64,000 bases of DNA, taken from contig NC_092574.1 of NCBI RefSeq assembly GCF_037975245.1, positions 21,043,713-21,107,712 of the forward strand, written 5' to 3'. Both the position numbers and the translations under genes were made by a program. The stretch's first letter is position 1; every line of letters starts with the position of its first letter. Source of the stretch: Apostichopus japonicus. Taxonomy: Eukaryota > Echinodermata > Holothuroidea > Aspidochirotida > Stichopodidae. The notes beneath the pieces were generated by a model. The model had not been told where the DNA came from, did no database searches, and saw nothing but the letters and a program-made list of their open reading frames with translations. Of this stretch, positions 25,156 through 39,800 are shown piece by piece.

Positions 25156-26898
25156 GAGCTGTTAGATTCCATCCTTTCATGTGTATTCCAGTTTTTATAA
25201 TCAATTTAGTAGTACATTATTACACAATCTCAGCCTGTAAATTAACATTTATCATTAGTTTGCTTGGCCATTTTGAACTACAGTATACCCCTCCCTTAGC
25301 TCCACCCGCCCCCGCCCCCAGTCTCTAGAACTTTACTTCAATGGACTGATTACTTTCATTTCATCGTCCAAATTTTTTTCATAATCACTAGTCAGGGCAG
25401 ATTGCCGCCTTCTTTTCTCACACGAAAATATAAACACTAAAAACTATAAGGTGTGCTTTTAACCACTATGTATAGGTTAGTCATCATGACGCATATAGAT
25501 AAGTTACACACCAACGTATAAGACATGTTTTGAACACAAATGCGCGCGCGCACACCAATAATCATTGAACTGCTAATAATTAGTGAGATTTTAACCGTTT
25601 CATCAAGTGAAAGACCTTTCCTAAACTGTTGTTATTGTTATTAAATGTTAGGTTTGTTTACTTCAATTTGAAGTCAGAACATCTTTCGCCTAATCTCATC
25701 GTTCCTGCTACAAATTTGTTTGGACTTAAGAAAAACGATTAGATGGGCTATCATTGTTTATATAGCTTTTATGGTTTGAGATATTTATCTTTCAAATATG
25801 CTAATATCTCTGGCATGCTCGTTTAAGGTTAAACTGATAGCGAAGTCGTGCTCCTAAGTGCAGACCTTTATGTTACTGTTAAATCCACTTTTTGTTTTAT
25901 TAATAAATTTTAATAACTCAACCAAACCATGTTCCTTAAACTTGCTATGAACGAAAGATCACATTTTGGATGACACTCTACACTATTTGTCCTTGACAAA
26001 ATTTGTAATGTATTTTAACATATTATTTGTAGCCATCAAAAGTTTGTTTTCCTGTATTGAGTTTTGTGTTGCATCTGAGGAACTGACATAACGCCCGGTT
26101 TGCTAGATTTACTAGTACCACCACTTCAATCGTAGCAACACTGTAACAACTAAGATGTTTCCGGTTTCGTTGAAAAGGGGCTAAAAGAAGAGGTCACCTC
26201 GTGGTCGAGGTGGGGGGGGGGGTCTTTTAATAAAATCGTTTTTATTAATTCCCTGAGTCTTTGAACGCGAGCACATTCTTGCTGTAAAATGCCCTGTTTT
26301 CTTATCTTGTCTTCTATTTGCCTGAGAATACATGCATCAACAAATTTCACCAAAGTGGAAAAATACATCATCTTAATCTTTCTCTTTAAAAAAAAATAGT
26401 TTATTCATGCCATAAATTGTGTGATATTAAAAATCATTCAGATGGAAAATGTTTACCTACTGAAACATAAATTCAAGTTTGATGAATTTCCTGTTATTTA
26501 TTGCTTTGTCATTAGCGAATGATTTGTAAATGTATTTGTATATACAGAATACAAAGTTTTAAAATGTCATTAGAAACCTGAAAGAATGACAAAAACATGT
26601 TGATGCGTTTTAATGATATAGCTATGTATACGTATACGATCGACGCATTGCTACCCGTACGGCCGACAGCGTAAAGTAATACTGCAGAGAGCCGGCTATT
26701 AAAACAAAATGCTAAACTAAGATACCTTACAGTGCAATAATGGCAATATATCTGCATTTCTTGATTGTTTTCTTAAATGAGCTAATTTATTCTACCTTTG
26801 AGTTGTATGTATTAAAGGGGATTTTATAACAAATATATACAAATCGATTTTCAAAGAAAAGGACGAAATCACAATGTATCCGAAAGTGCTGTATTTAC

Positions 26899-26900
<2 letters not shown>
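25156..26900. other. Non-coding stretch
   Basis: No gene supported. Contains a CG/CA alternation near 25541-25555 and a G-rich run at about 26211-26222. A minus-strand frame at 26150-26371 is compositionally protein-like but short, and has no recognised domain or convincing donor site. Confidence 0.45.

Positions 26901-26953
<53 letters not shown>
26901..26953. repeat. (TA)n microsatellite at a SINE 3' end
   Basis: About 26 TA units, lying on the 3' side of the minus-strand SINE at 26968-27152 with only ~15 nt between. Confidence 0.95.
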
Positions 26954-26956
<3 letters not shown>

Positions 26957-26967
26957 TATATGAAACG

Positions 26968-27152
26968 GTAGTAAGTTGGAAAATGCAGAACAATGAAACA
27001 ACTTCCAGCCTCCACCGGGATTCGAACCGGGGCCTCCCGCTTTATATACGGACAACCTAACCATCTAGGCCATGGACGCTGATTGTATATACAGGGGTTC
27101 GAAACCAGTTAGAAAGGTCGGTAATCCACTATTGTAGACTTCTGCCACCTTA
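26968..27152 (-). mobile_element. tRNA-derived SINE, family 2, copy 1
   Basis: On the minus strand, CAGCGTCCA and TGGAGGCTG can pair as an extended acceptor stem (one mismatch). Between them are an A-box-like TGGCCTAGATGG and a perfect B-box core GGTTCGAATCC (about 27010-27020). The anticodon stem TCCGT/GCGGG closes with wobbles around a 7-nt loop. The 3' part reads GGAAGTTGTTTCATTG, then CATTTTCCAACTTACTAC. A second copy at 49632-49819 aligns over the whole length, including about 70 nt upstream of the tRNA-like part that holds a TTTCGAACCCC motif. Non-autonomous and non-coding. Confidence 0.87.
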
Positions 27153-30100
27153 ATCGTATGCTGAGACTTTAAATTCTTACTCACATTCACAAAGGCAGAG
27201 TCACGGTTTAAATTAACATCTTTTTTAATCATTCCATTTCTTGAAAAGGAAATAAAGGGAAGCGGATAACTTAACCAACTGTGGCATTCCTTTCAACAAC
27301 AAAACCTAGTTCCCATTTTTTTATCATAGGCATAGTTGCAGGTAGTTATGATCACGTGATGGCGTAGACGCGACGTGCGGTTGTCTGTAGCCTAAAGGAA
27401 CAATTTAACCACCCTGATATAAAGCTTACCTTTTGAAATGAATAAAATACGTGTCAAATCTGATCTACCTTTAAAGCCATGAGTAAATATAAAACAACCT
27501 TAATGAAAGATTTCGATTTACTTTCTTTTAGTCCATTTCGATATTGATGTTGAAACCAACTTGATGGAAACACTGTCTCCTATTGTGCATCCAAAACAAC
27601 GTCATTTGCATAAATATAAAGCCAAAAAATAATCACACGAAAAATATTCCCTTTTTTCTTCTATTTGTAATTTCAATGAAAAGTCTTTTCTGACGAGCCA
27701 GCTGCATGAAAACATACAACTTAACATACAGAGTGACAAGGAAGTCAAGCAAATATTACAAATGCGAGCAAACATTACAATGCAAGCTATTGTCATTAAT
27801 CTTTTGTTTTAAATAAAAGAACTCATTGTTATCGAACACAATCGATCATTCATATTGTTCTCTTTTCTATACTTTAACAATAAAGATAAATCATTGTAAT
27901 GCAAAATACTGGCTTCTGATTTTAGAACATCAACATTTCCGTTTATTCAGTCTGATCATTATCTCCCTTGATATTTTCATTGGTGATAGTTTTCCCCCTC
28001 AACATCTCTCCACAACCAAACTAAAATATAAAATGATATTATACACAAAGAAACAATAACTTCGTCGGAGAAAAATATTAATAATGTGACTAATGGAAGT
28101 CATAAACGAACAGCTGTACAATTTGTTTTTCATTTCATATTTTTTTTTCTATATACAGACTTCATTCAAACGATTATGCTTAGTATTTATAGTTAACATT
28201 CTCCGTGGAAGCCCGCTTTCGTTTAAAGTTTTGCAAGCAATAAAACAGTGAACACTTTTAATTTTTAAATCCTAGTAGATACATATACATAACAATTTTT
28301 TGGCCACCAAACCAACCTCAGCAATTCCAATAAATTTAAATCGCTTGACAGAAACTTCACAATTAGTCTCGTAGAATGATTTCCTTATGAAAAAAAAAAA
28401 AAATGAAAACTAGCACTGACAGACTAAATTTTGTGGTAAATACATAAATATACATATATAACATTGTGTCATGTAATGAATTATGCTAGACTAATCCTGT
28501 AAGTTCATTCAATTTTGTATACCGAGCAAATTACCCTCATTTGTTTTTCTTTCTACTCGTTGGTCTTTTTCAATGTCGGACCATGTCTGTTTATAACTGG
28601 AACTAACGATATAGGTACACCGGGACTTTTGTCGTTTCACCCTTTTGAGTTCCCTTCACCCCACAACTACCCCTCGCACGACTGACCTATCAAACGATTT
28701 TTACCCTCAAATCTTCGGTACACACATCAACCCATTCCCAGCAATAAAAAAAAAATAAACGATCAATCTTTTGGATTAGGCGCGGTTAATCTTTTATTTC
28801 CCATGTCTTTGATACATGATTCAAAATTTATGCGAATATTAATATATACCATGTCTTTCTAAACAAACGGTCAGAAATTCGGCATATCAGACATCCAAGA
28901 ACGCTGCTAGCTCTGTTTAACAAATTCATTTATTTTTATTTTATTTCATTTTGTTTTGTTGTTATTGTTGAATGTTTCAAAGATCATCAAAATGTCGAAA
29001 CTTATTAAAAAATAATATTCAAAGGTGCTTCCACGAGCTATGTAATAAGATGAACATTTCTAATGTTAACCACTAATGTAACATATATTATATCATTACA
29101 TAACGGATCTTCTTTACCAAACAAGTGTTCTTTTTGCCTTGAGATTGTACACAACTATAAGAATCACAACTATAGAAATTAGATGAGAGATAAAAAAAAT
29201 GATCGTACACAGTACGAAAAAGTTATGAATAATATAACATTTTAATAAACACATTTCACTATAATAAACCCTTGACAAAGCCTCAAAGTACATGAGCGAT
29301 TCTGCTGTAATATCCTGTTCCCCTTCACCAGCCTTCAAAAATTTTAATTTAATTTTTGTTCATTTTCTACAAGTAGCATAAAAAAAAATCGATATATACA
29401 CTATACAAAAACGCAAAGAGAAATTTATATACCCATGCCAAAAAATAGAACACGTCTATTCCCAGCAAGATAGAATTTACTCCCACTAATTAAAGAAAAA
29501 AAACAGAAATAGAAAAGCAAATAGATATCACAAGAAATTAATAAAGGTGTGAAAGAACGTTAGGCTTCAAAAAATCTTTGAATTCATACCTACTTTACCC
29601 CTTGCCCTAAAGTATAATCATGAAGATGATATTATGCTTCCGCCTGCTCTGGTTAAAATCATAAATAAGTCTATAACTGCAAATTTTCAGAGGATCTTAC
29701 AAAAACTGTGAACAATCTTCTCAGTTCTTCATCTCCACTTCAACTCCAGATTCAATAAATTCAGTATATCAAATGATCTCAATAATGTAAAAGTAAAACT
29801 AAGGACAGAATGTTAAAGTAATAAATGATGTCTATGAAAAGGGGAGAATAAAAAAGTGCCGTTTTCTTCGCCAAGAGATTCTTTATTTTTCATTTCTTTT
29901 TAACTGTGGTTTGTTAAAAGTCTCTATATATGTTGTAACTCACAATGAAAGTTCAAATATATTACTACTGCTTTCTAATTAGTAAAGCTATGGGGAAACT
30001 TTTAATAAATTTCCTAAAACAGTGAATTTTTTTGGAGACTTTTTTTTCCTTCATATTACCGTGTTGAGTAAAATATATAAGATTAATCTTTACGCTTGCA

Positions 30101-31625
30101 TGGTAACCTTACCTTGAAAATAAGGGAAAATTTCCAGCCCCTGTTATTTTCCGGGTGGATGCAAGAATGATCTTGTTAAGAAAGTAACCTTAATTGCATA
30201 ACTGCGTCAATGGAAAGCTTTCTATATGCAAGAGTTTGTTGAAGCAAAACGTGATGGAATTAGGTGAATTAACAAAACCTCATTACACCACAGAATAATA
30301 CTAAATTGTCAAATCTCAAATTGGCCCATAGTATATTTATACATGCTTCAAATCACAAATGTATTGGTGAAAAAGTCGAACTATATTTCATACGTTTGAC
30401 TACCTGTAGGTACGGTCTACATCGGAACAGAAAACCAGTTCATCTTTTTTAGGCAAAACCAAACAAATGGATATATTTAGTGAAGTCATTTATTTATCTT
30501 TATCTGAAAACGGAAAACTTCCGTCTTAAAAGAGAGACAACAATTTTCTATTGTATCAAATCTATGACATTGTTTTTTTTTTGTCTATACAAGTATGTTT
30601 GTATATCCCTTTCAAAAACGGAACAGAAAAGTTTCGGGATTTTTCATGGGTTTTGGTAAAATGTTTACATCAATAAATTTATTATGTATAAAAGAGCGTA
30701 GTTTATATAAAAACAGGAATTAATAATAAACCATAAAGTAATAATAATAATACCAGTGAACATCGTAGATTAGCGTGTAAATGAATTCAACCAACCCTTG
30801 ATTTACCAAATCATTTCTTATAATGTTACCAAATCATTTCTTTCTAGTATAGCATAATCTTCCTTTGCAATCAGTACGTTACACCGTAATAGTCTTAACT
30901 TAAGGCTATGGTTGAAAATCGGTACGTTTGAGAAACAGAACTGAAAACAAAATGCTCACGGAAATGCTTTTCTGACTCGCATCCACCCCTACCCCCCTCC
31001 CCCTCCCCCTTCCCCAGTCGTCATGGGTTCCAAACACTCTATACCTGCTATTATCTTTTGTCGAGGTCCACGATAATAGCTCTTTGTCCCGCTTTTCATC
31101 CCCCGACAAATAAAAGAAACATATTGATATAATAATGATATAAAAAAACATATATCATATCATGTCGTCTATGTCTTCCATTGTAGACGCAAGATCTATC
31201 ATCTCCTCAATTATGATCTGCTACAATTCAACATTATTTCTTTCAGTGTCGTCAAGGGCAATGTACCGTAGAGCAGCTGACGTCACACTTGGTAGTAATA
31301 TAAAGTTTGAAAAAATTCCTTTTTGCATACCGGCTGCTATAACTATAGTATATGGTTTAGGGATGAGTAATGATTACTACCGTTTGCATTCTATATGTTG
31401 GCACCGTCATGTAGCCGAGCGGGAACAAAATTAGATTAAATTATCAACCATTTTGGTGAGCTCGCGAAGTCTCAGGTAATTCAACCTGGTGCAAATCGAT
31501 AACACGAAACCATTTCTTTCACACGACAGATCCAATTATTTGTGTCTGGTTGTGTTATAACCTAAATCAACACACATCGTATGGTGTAAGCCATAATGAA
31601 ACGCGACTCCATCTCTTAGAGCAGG

Positions 31626-31644
31626 TTTTTTTTTGGGGGGGGGG
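31626..31644 (+). repeat. T9-G10 homopolymer junction
   Basis: Nine T followed directly by ten G on the plus strand. It is the first of five such junctions (also 48413-48432, 56664-56680, 56931-56953, 61837-61855). Confidence 0.9.
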
Positions 31645-31770
31645 TTGAAAATCTACCAAGGGTTGTCAGCAGTAAGGGTTTTTGCTACGAATGAAAGTTA
31701 AATACCAAGAGAATAATGCAATTCGATATTCAATATTTAGTTGCCTGCAAACTTTTGTTTTTACAAAAAA

Positions 31771-31772
<2 letters not shown>

Positions 31773-31802
<30 letters not shown>
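31773..31802. repeat. (TA)n microsatellite
   Basis: About 15 TA units; no attached element recognised. Confidence 0.93.
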
Positions 31803-31806
<4 letters not shown>

Positions 31807-33604
31807 CTGTTTCACATTTGCGCATCAAATATACGGAGCTTCCATTCGGAGTAGTTACGCAAATAATGTTATATACAGAGTTCGTTTTATGGAGTAGCTC
31901 TAACTTCATTGTATCGAGTTAGTTATGTACTAACACTTCCTATTTTCGGATAAGTGTCCATTTAAGCGCGTGGAGAGATAAATCATTCAACTAGATGTCA
32001 AATACAGTCGAACCTGTAGGCTAATTGTGGAAGGAAGCGAGTGGGTGTTTATTAATTCTTCAATCGCTTAGGCATATTTAAAAGCGTGCGGAGAGGTTAT
32101 TTAATTTTCCAATATAAATTCCTTTCGGTGCATCTTCGACATAATTAGATGAAAATTTCAACGCGTATGAGAGAGTCAGTGAAATGAAATAACTTGTGAG
32201 TAGTAAAAGTAACACATAGCACACGGTTATACGTATAGATCAAAACTAGAAACTATAGTTTATAACGAAGAAAAAGAATTCGGAATATAGAACGTGTGAT
32301 CATGTGAATGATTGAAATTCCCTCGATCTTCCAACTGAGCTAGCCAGGCCTTCGTTGGGTCCGATTTTAATTAATGATTTCTTCGCTACAAAAGCTGAAA
32401 CCTGAAATCATTGAGCCTTGGATACCGTCTGGCTGATTATTACAACTAGTTTCATGCAATCTATATATCATGGAGAGCGGCAAGGAAATGAATTCCACAG
32501 AAATGCATTATGGTGAAAAGCCATGTTCAATATTGAAAGATATCGTTGTACCATGGTAATACTTTCATGGTTATTCCATGCTAACATATACTACCTTAAG
32601 TGTGTAATAGCCCATAGCAACGAGTATCGTGGAATCGGTATTGACAATGCAAAGCCATAAGCTAGGAAACAAGGTTACGAAATCCTTAACAAAGTTGTGT
32701 GGACAAAATTTCGAAGCAATTGATCGTTAATATTTCGTTTTTCGTGATATTTTCGAGGAAATAATTAGCTATAAAAATGTGTTCTTTACACCAGACTGTA
32801 TAGTCTAATCAAACCCACATAAATGTTTCATGGTATACCTACCCTGTATCAAGAAGTTCCTTTCGCCCCACCCCCCCCCCCCCCGGACCTGCCACACTTC
32901 TCTTCTCTGAAATGGTTGCAATCAATTAAACAATAATTTGACGACAGTAATACATACTTACTGCCAGTCTGATTTTCATTATAAGTGACTTACGGGGTAC
33001 ACGTGTTGAAGGAGTCAAATTTTTCGTTGGGAAGACTAATAAACATTAATTACAATATTTGAGGTAGTTGGATAAAAAAGATGCGAAGCAAAATGTTCAA
33101 ACATAGGGAATTTGAAGGGGTAAAAAAGCAATTTCTCACTTGACTTGAGGCTTACTGCTTTAATGCATCATCGTTCAAATACTACGTAAGTCTCTAGTTT
33201 AGATTCACGGCTTAAATTTGAAGTTTGGTGAGATATCGTGTTTGTCTTATAATGAATGACTCGAGTCAGTAAATATATGTTAGATATTGTCAGTTAACAT
33301 TATATATTCACATGAATAAGGAGATTTGTAATGTGATTTTCACATTGGGATAAACAAGTGGGATATTTGCAAAAGAGAAAAAAGTTGGAATAATTTGGTC
33401 GCAGTCATAACTAAATCAAGAGCAAAAACGCAGCGCATACATGCTAGATTGATTCATCCGGCGTTGTTATGCTGTTATCATTTACTTAAAGAAGATAGCA
33501 TATAGGCCTATGGTTACCCATTGAGCCAATTGGTTGCACACTTTTTGGAACGTATATTCTATACTTACAGTGAAAGGCTTTACTTGTATAGGCCTATATA
33601 AGTT

Positions 33605-33960
33605 TATTGCGCATTATGCAAGTGATGACGTGATGGATTAGAGTATGGCTGCTGGCAGTGACTGTGTGTGATTGTTGAATGATTGTAAGTGATTGGTGAG
33701 TTGAATGCGTTTGATTGCGAGCGGTAATAATGACCGCGTGGCGTCGGCGAGTGATTCTGAGTGAATGTGTGTGTTTGTGCATGATTTTGGAGTGATTTGT
33801 CAGTGATTGCGAGCGCCGGATAGGAGTTACCAGGTGTGGTTGCGAGTGATTTGCGGGAAATGGGAGTATTTCTGCGCGATTGTGAGGCTAGGTGAGTTTT
33901 TATTTCCGATTTACAACTGAGTGAGAGCGATTGTCTGTAAAACTGTGCGTGGTTGAGAGA
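33605..33960. repeat. Degenerate GTGATTG-type repeat stretch
   Basis: Many imperfect copies of GTGATTG(C/T)GAG-like words with irregular spacing, giving a G/T-rich plus strand. It lies about 300 bp 3' of the receptor stop codon, so it may fall in or near the 3' untranslated region. A short minus-strand frame here (33594-33782) is a repeat artefact. Confidence 0.6.
33898..33903 (-). promoter_or_regulatory. Candidate polyadenylation signal of the receptor gene
   Basis: AATAAA on the minus strand, about 365 bp after the receptor stop codon. A nearer ATTAAA is at 34045-34050. Which, if either, is used cannot be told from sequence. Confidence 0.35.
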
Positions 33961-34266
33961 GAATGTTACTTCAAAGAGAAAGAGAATTAAGGTGGGAGGT
34001 TTGTCAGCTGTCGCCAGCTAAATCTTTTTTGGAAGTTACGACAATTTAATCTCGGTGGTCTTCATTCACAGCGACCTTTCATTTACACAGGATATTCTCA
34101 TGCAGACAATATTTAACAAATTTCATGGAAGCAGTACAACTCTATTGCAGAAGGAATTCTCCCATATGATCGTGTTGGGTCAATGACCATTACGCGCAAT
34201 AGGCGATAAAAAAAAAACAATTAAAAAAAAAAAATGGTGGTACAATTTACTATTTTTTTTTTTTTT

Positions 34267-35370
34267 TCAAGCCTTGGCTTTTGTCATTTTAATATACGTG
34301 GTCGTAGTACTGGCTGCGGTACCGTTAGTAGTCGATGACTCGTCGACTTTGGAACACCGTTGAGGGAGGAAAGTCATTTTAAAGGCCTCTCTATACCGTT
34401 GGCTCATTGTGGTAAATATGATAGGGTTAACGACGGAGTTGAAGTATGACAACACTCGACCCGTGTTCGGCAACCAGTTGCCTTCGATCGGTATTTGAAA
34501 CATTGATATGATAGATGTCATTTCAAACGGTGCTAAACATACGAAGAAAACCACACCGTTAAGAATCAACATCCGGGCAATTTGATCCCTGACCCGGGTG
34601 TCTTGATCCTTTTTGCCCCCTTGATGTCCCCTAAGTCGCTTTATAGATTGATTCAGACCCTTCACGATCATGACGTATAGATATATATTTAATAAGAGAG
34701 ATACGATGAACGGGAGCGTCTGTAAACCATTCGTATAGATCGACCACATCTGCTTACGAGATCCACAGGTGGCGTACTCGGTCGGATACGTATGGTAGGG
34801 CGGTACATCTGGTAATGTAAAGCAATAATATTCATACAGTATGTTGCCCGGTATAAGTGTCGCTGAAAGCACCGTGGAAATCGTCCAGCTGCCTATACAC
34901 ATGAGCGCGATAAAAAGAGGTCGCTGAAAGTGGTTCCGGTTTTGAGGTCGACAAACTGCTATAAACCGCTCGAAAGATACCAACGTCACAAAACAGAGTG
35001 ACGCGAAGTAAGAAACGTCGGACAGGAGAGGGAAAATAACACATCCGAAGACTTCTCCAAAGACGACGGCGTCGCCAGAGTAAGGGGATTGTTTGTAGAT
35101 CCACACTTTCTCTCCCATGGCGAACACGAGGAAGATGACGTCAGCGATAGCTAGATTGACCAGATAACAGTTGGTCGGTGTGCGCATGGCAGGCAACCTA
35201 GCAACGACCACCATAAATGCCACATTATCAAGTATGCCTATGATAAGCAATATTGGCATTAAAATCCCGGAAGTGAAATGTTCGGCTGGAGTGTATTCAA
35301 GTGTCTGTAAGACTTCAATGGTCACATTAGCGCAACCCCCCTCATCGCTGTATTCCTCAGAGTACGTCAT
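34267..35370 (-). CDS. Rhodopsin-family G-protein-coupled receptor, probable neuropeptide receptor
   Basis: A 367-residue intronless frame with seven hydrophobic segments, at about residues 34-58, 68-88, 107-135, 152-172, 213-237, 267-290 and 303-321. Class A landmarks are all present: GILDN with N49 in TM1; NLAIAD with D77 in TM2; C110 at the top of TM3 with C183 or C202 in loop 2 as disulfide partner; ERF at 134-136 in place of DRY; P220 in TM5; CLAP with P281 in TM6, where CWxP is usual; and NPIIF at 315-319 in place of NPxxY. The N-terminus has an NVT glycosylation sequon at 15-17. The tail is Ser/Thr-rich (about 345-360), suited to kinase/arrestin control. The start is the first ATG after an in-frame TAG at 35455-35457; the frame between them opens only at GTG. 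Upstream sequence is purine-rich on this strand, arguing against a splice acceptor. It should act at the plasma membrane and signal through G proteins. Motif style suggests the TRH/neuromedin-U/ghrelin-like peptide receptor group, but the ligand is unknown. No neighbouring gene informs its role. Confidence 0.93.
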   Translation of the reverse strand: MTYSEEYSDEGGCANVTIEVLQTLEYTPAEHFTSGILMPILLIIGILDNVAFMVVVARLPAMRTPTNCYLVNLAIADVIFLVFAMGEKVWIYKQSPYSGDAVVFGEVFGCVIFPLLSDVSYFASLCFVTLVSFERFIAVCRPQNRNHFQRPLFIALMCIGSWTISTVLSATLIPGNILYEYYCFTLPDVPPYHTYPTEYATCGSRKQMWSIYTNGLQTLPFIVSLLLNIYLYVMIVKGLNQSIKRLRGHQGGKKDQDTRVRDQIARMLILNGVVFFVCLAPFEMTSIISMFQIPIEGNWLPNTGRVLSYFNSVVNPIIFTTMSQRYREAFKMTFLPQRCSKVDESSTTNGTAASTTTTYIKMTKAKA

Positions 35371-36771
<1,401 letters not shown>

Positions 36772-36828
36772 TCCGCTCTGTCCACTGGACATAGAGCACT
36801 CTGCGCCAAGATAGACGCCAACCAACCA

Positions 36829-36829
36829 G

Positions 36830-36867
<38 letters not shown>

Positions 36868-36868
36868 G
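36829..36868. repeat. (TC)n-(TA)n microsatellite
   Basis: About ten TC units then about twelve TA units. Confidence 0.92.
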
Positions 36869-39800
36869 TATATATTTCATATTCTTTCTTCTCCTCATGA
36901 AATGAATCTTTACCGAGGTTCTTTGTTTCATTCTTCTCGCTCTTCTCGCCTACTCCCCCTGTACCCCCCCCTTTACCTCCCCCCATCCCACCTCCACAAT
37001 TTGTTAAAAATATCTTCCACACTTGATAAATCGATCCATCTATATTATTATTATTATTGTCCTAGCGTGAAGACGTCAGTCACCTGTTTATTTCACTACA
37101 ATTTAATGGATTTTTTTTTTTTTTGCTTTATGAAAAGGAGTGTGTGTATCGATCATAGATGATAAAATTTGACGAATACGCGATTGACCTTTATAGTCAA
37201 AATCCAATACCTGCCTAGAATGTGCGTCTTGACCTACTTCAAGTACCATTAAATGTTAAGGGTCAAGTTTTATTTTGAAAGAAAAAAAAGAAGAAAACAA
37301 ATCTGAAACACTTTTACCAACTTTTGTTGACGCACTCACTTTGTACAACACATTTTTTTTGTCCCCTGAAGCAATGGAGTTTTAAGAGGACGCCGCCGCG
37401 CACATGAATGACCTTAGTTTTGAACATACCAACCAAAATCTAAAACAGACACATGTCATACTTTTAAGCAGATTGAAAAAGGATTGAAAACAGATTGGAA
37501 AACATTCTAATGCAGGATACAAGATATAACTTCTTTCTTCGAAACACTATAGCAGATTCTAAGGATGTAATGTTTCAAATAACACAAGATAGTATTGTTG
37601 TTATCTCAAGCAAAGGATGGGGTTAGAGGGGGGGGGGAGGACGTTGACACCGTTTTCAATATCACTTTAAATCCCCTTTTTTATTACACCCACTCCATCA
37701 TGGACACAACCGATGGTCATCCAGCTTCCGTTCCACTACATCTAACCGAAACACCTATGTTGATTCAACAACGCCTTTACTCGCAAAGATGGTAAGAAAG
37801 TAATGAACAATGGATTTCCCGTCTCCTTAAAATTAAAAATCAGGCTCAGTTTTAGCTCTTGGAATTCTCCCGACAATTAAAAGTCATTTTTTTTACACCT
37901 TTGCAATCGCTAACCCCGAGCATTTGTAATCACCAAAAACGGGGAAAAAAATTGCCAAATAATGTATCCTACTAATGTTTTTAAACGAATTACTAAAAAT
38001 AATGATAGAATATCCTCCAATTTTAAAGTTCACTGGCATTATAATTTGAGTAGATAAAAAAACGGGGGGGGGGACACAAGAGGAATGAATTATATGATTC
38101 TCCTGCTGGAACGGGGGGGGGGTGGGATATACAAGAGGGTTGCATTATATGATTTTCCTACCGGAGAATCCATCTTGCAGCCAATAAATTGCTTGAGCAT
38201 GTGATGCATATCGAAAGGTGTGAATTTAGGCCTCTTTGTTTAATCTCAGGTATGATATTTATTTTTCTCATTTTCTAAAGTTTACGTTTATAATAAATTT
38301 GTCGATGAGAGAATTCCACCGGGGATTTGCGAGACGTCTTCCTATAACCTTTCACTCAGTCAAACTCTTTGCCACTCGCTGTTCTTTATCAGCCGTGTAC
38401 GTTAGTCTATCAACATTTCGACGTCTGTGGAAAGCTGACATATAGGAAAGAGGCATTCAACTGATTTTCAACGCAGTCTGAGCAAAAACATTGGTTCGAA
38501 TAAATGGACAGAAAGAATTAAAACATTCTCTCTTTTTTTCCTATATTGAGCAATGTGTATGGTACGCCGGTAGATACTCGAAATTAGGACCTTGTGAGTG
38601 TACTTGTCCCTATAAGTGCGATATAAGTGACGATTGTTTTCCGTTTCTTTCAATCGCTATCCGAAGTGAAACCTTGTGTGGGCCCATGTTTGGCCCGCGG
38701 GACGCCTATTGAGGGACCCTGCTATAGAGAAACTGTTTAATTGTTTAGATTTGTCGACTTGTTAAGTCTAAATAGGGCCTACATCGTTGACCCCATATTT
38801 GCATCTCAAAAAAGAAAATAGAAAAAAGTCAAAGAAGGCTATAGGTTCTCTAATTCTGTTAGGAAATCTCTTATAATTTTCCTCACCAGATCAAAGCATG
38901 ACGCTATTTTCACTCAATGGTATAGCTAGTCACCGCACATAAAGTGTGTATTCGTGGAGGTCGCGCACATGCTTTTAAACGTAGATTTTTTTTTTGCCTG
39001 GTACGGAATGGCTTTATATAAAATAATAAAATAAAAAACGAGCCTTTCTAATCAAATAATAGCACAGGAGGATACAGGAACTGCATTTTAACTTGACAAC
39101 GTTCAAAGCTGAGGTAGTTATCGATCAAATTCATTAATTGTGTTTGCATAATTCTTATTTCACCGACGCACATCCCTCAACCAAATTAACGACATATCAG
39201 GCTCGTGTTCATATGCAGATTTTTTTGTATTGTATATGTTTTTTGGGTGAAGTTTGATCGCAAATGCAACCATAAGCTTATAAAGTAGATTTTTGCGTTT
39301 ACTCAACAGTTTAAGGAAATTATCCAACTATAATTTAATACAATTATAGTCTCCAGTTAAATGTAACTAAGATGTATATCACTAAGTGAAAGTTAATGAA
39401 TGAATGGTTTCTTCCGACTTTGAAGATTTTGTCACCAAGATATTTTTTTGCTTCTGACAATTACCAATATTGATAAATTCAAAATTTGGCATTTTATTTC
39501 ACTATTTGTGACCATACTTGAATAAGTCAAGCTGATAACCGATTTTGGTGTTGGATTTTAGTATATGGAGTATAGAATCGACAAATTGATCAAAACCAAA
39601 TTCTGCTCAAACGGCAAATGTTTGCAGAATATTTATCAAAACACATCAAGCATTCCGAGAGCTAAGATGGTCATGTTACCACAGCCATTGTTATCACTTG
39701 AACATAACTTAATTTGCATATTTAATAGATGATTACATACGGTACCTTTAAAGAATTTCGTCGCCCAGAAAATGTCTACATTAGAATATTAAATGTGCAA

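Larger units (their letters stand above)
27153..33604. other. Long non-coding stretch
   Basis: AT-rich with no recognised gene in 6.4 kb. Contains a C-rich patch at 30980-31015, a T9G10 junction at 31626-31644, a (TA)n tract at 31773-31802 and a C-run near 32873-32884. The frames at 27826-28059 and 31162-31434 show no family resemblance. Confidence 0.5.

Noticed and set aside
24101-25204. 367-codon minus-strand open frame, Cys/His/Pro-rich
   Set aside because: It is translation of the satellite. Other frames on both strands are also open, there is no domain and the residues simply repeat the monomer.
26150-26371. Minus-strand frame with a coiled-coil-like QIEDKIRKQ segment as a possible exon
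   Set aside because: Short, runs into a C/G homopolymer and lacks a convincing donor site; not enough to call.
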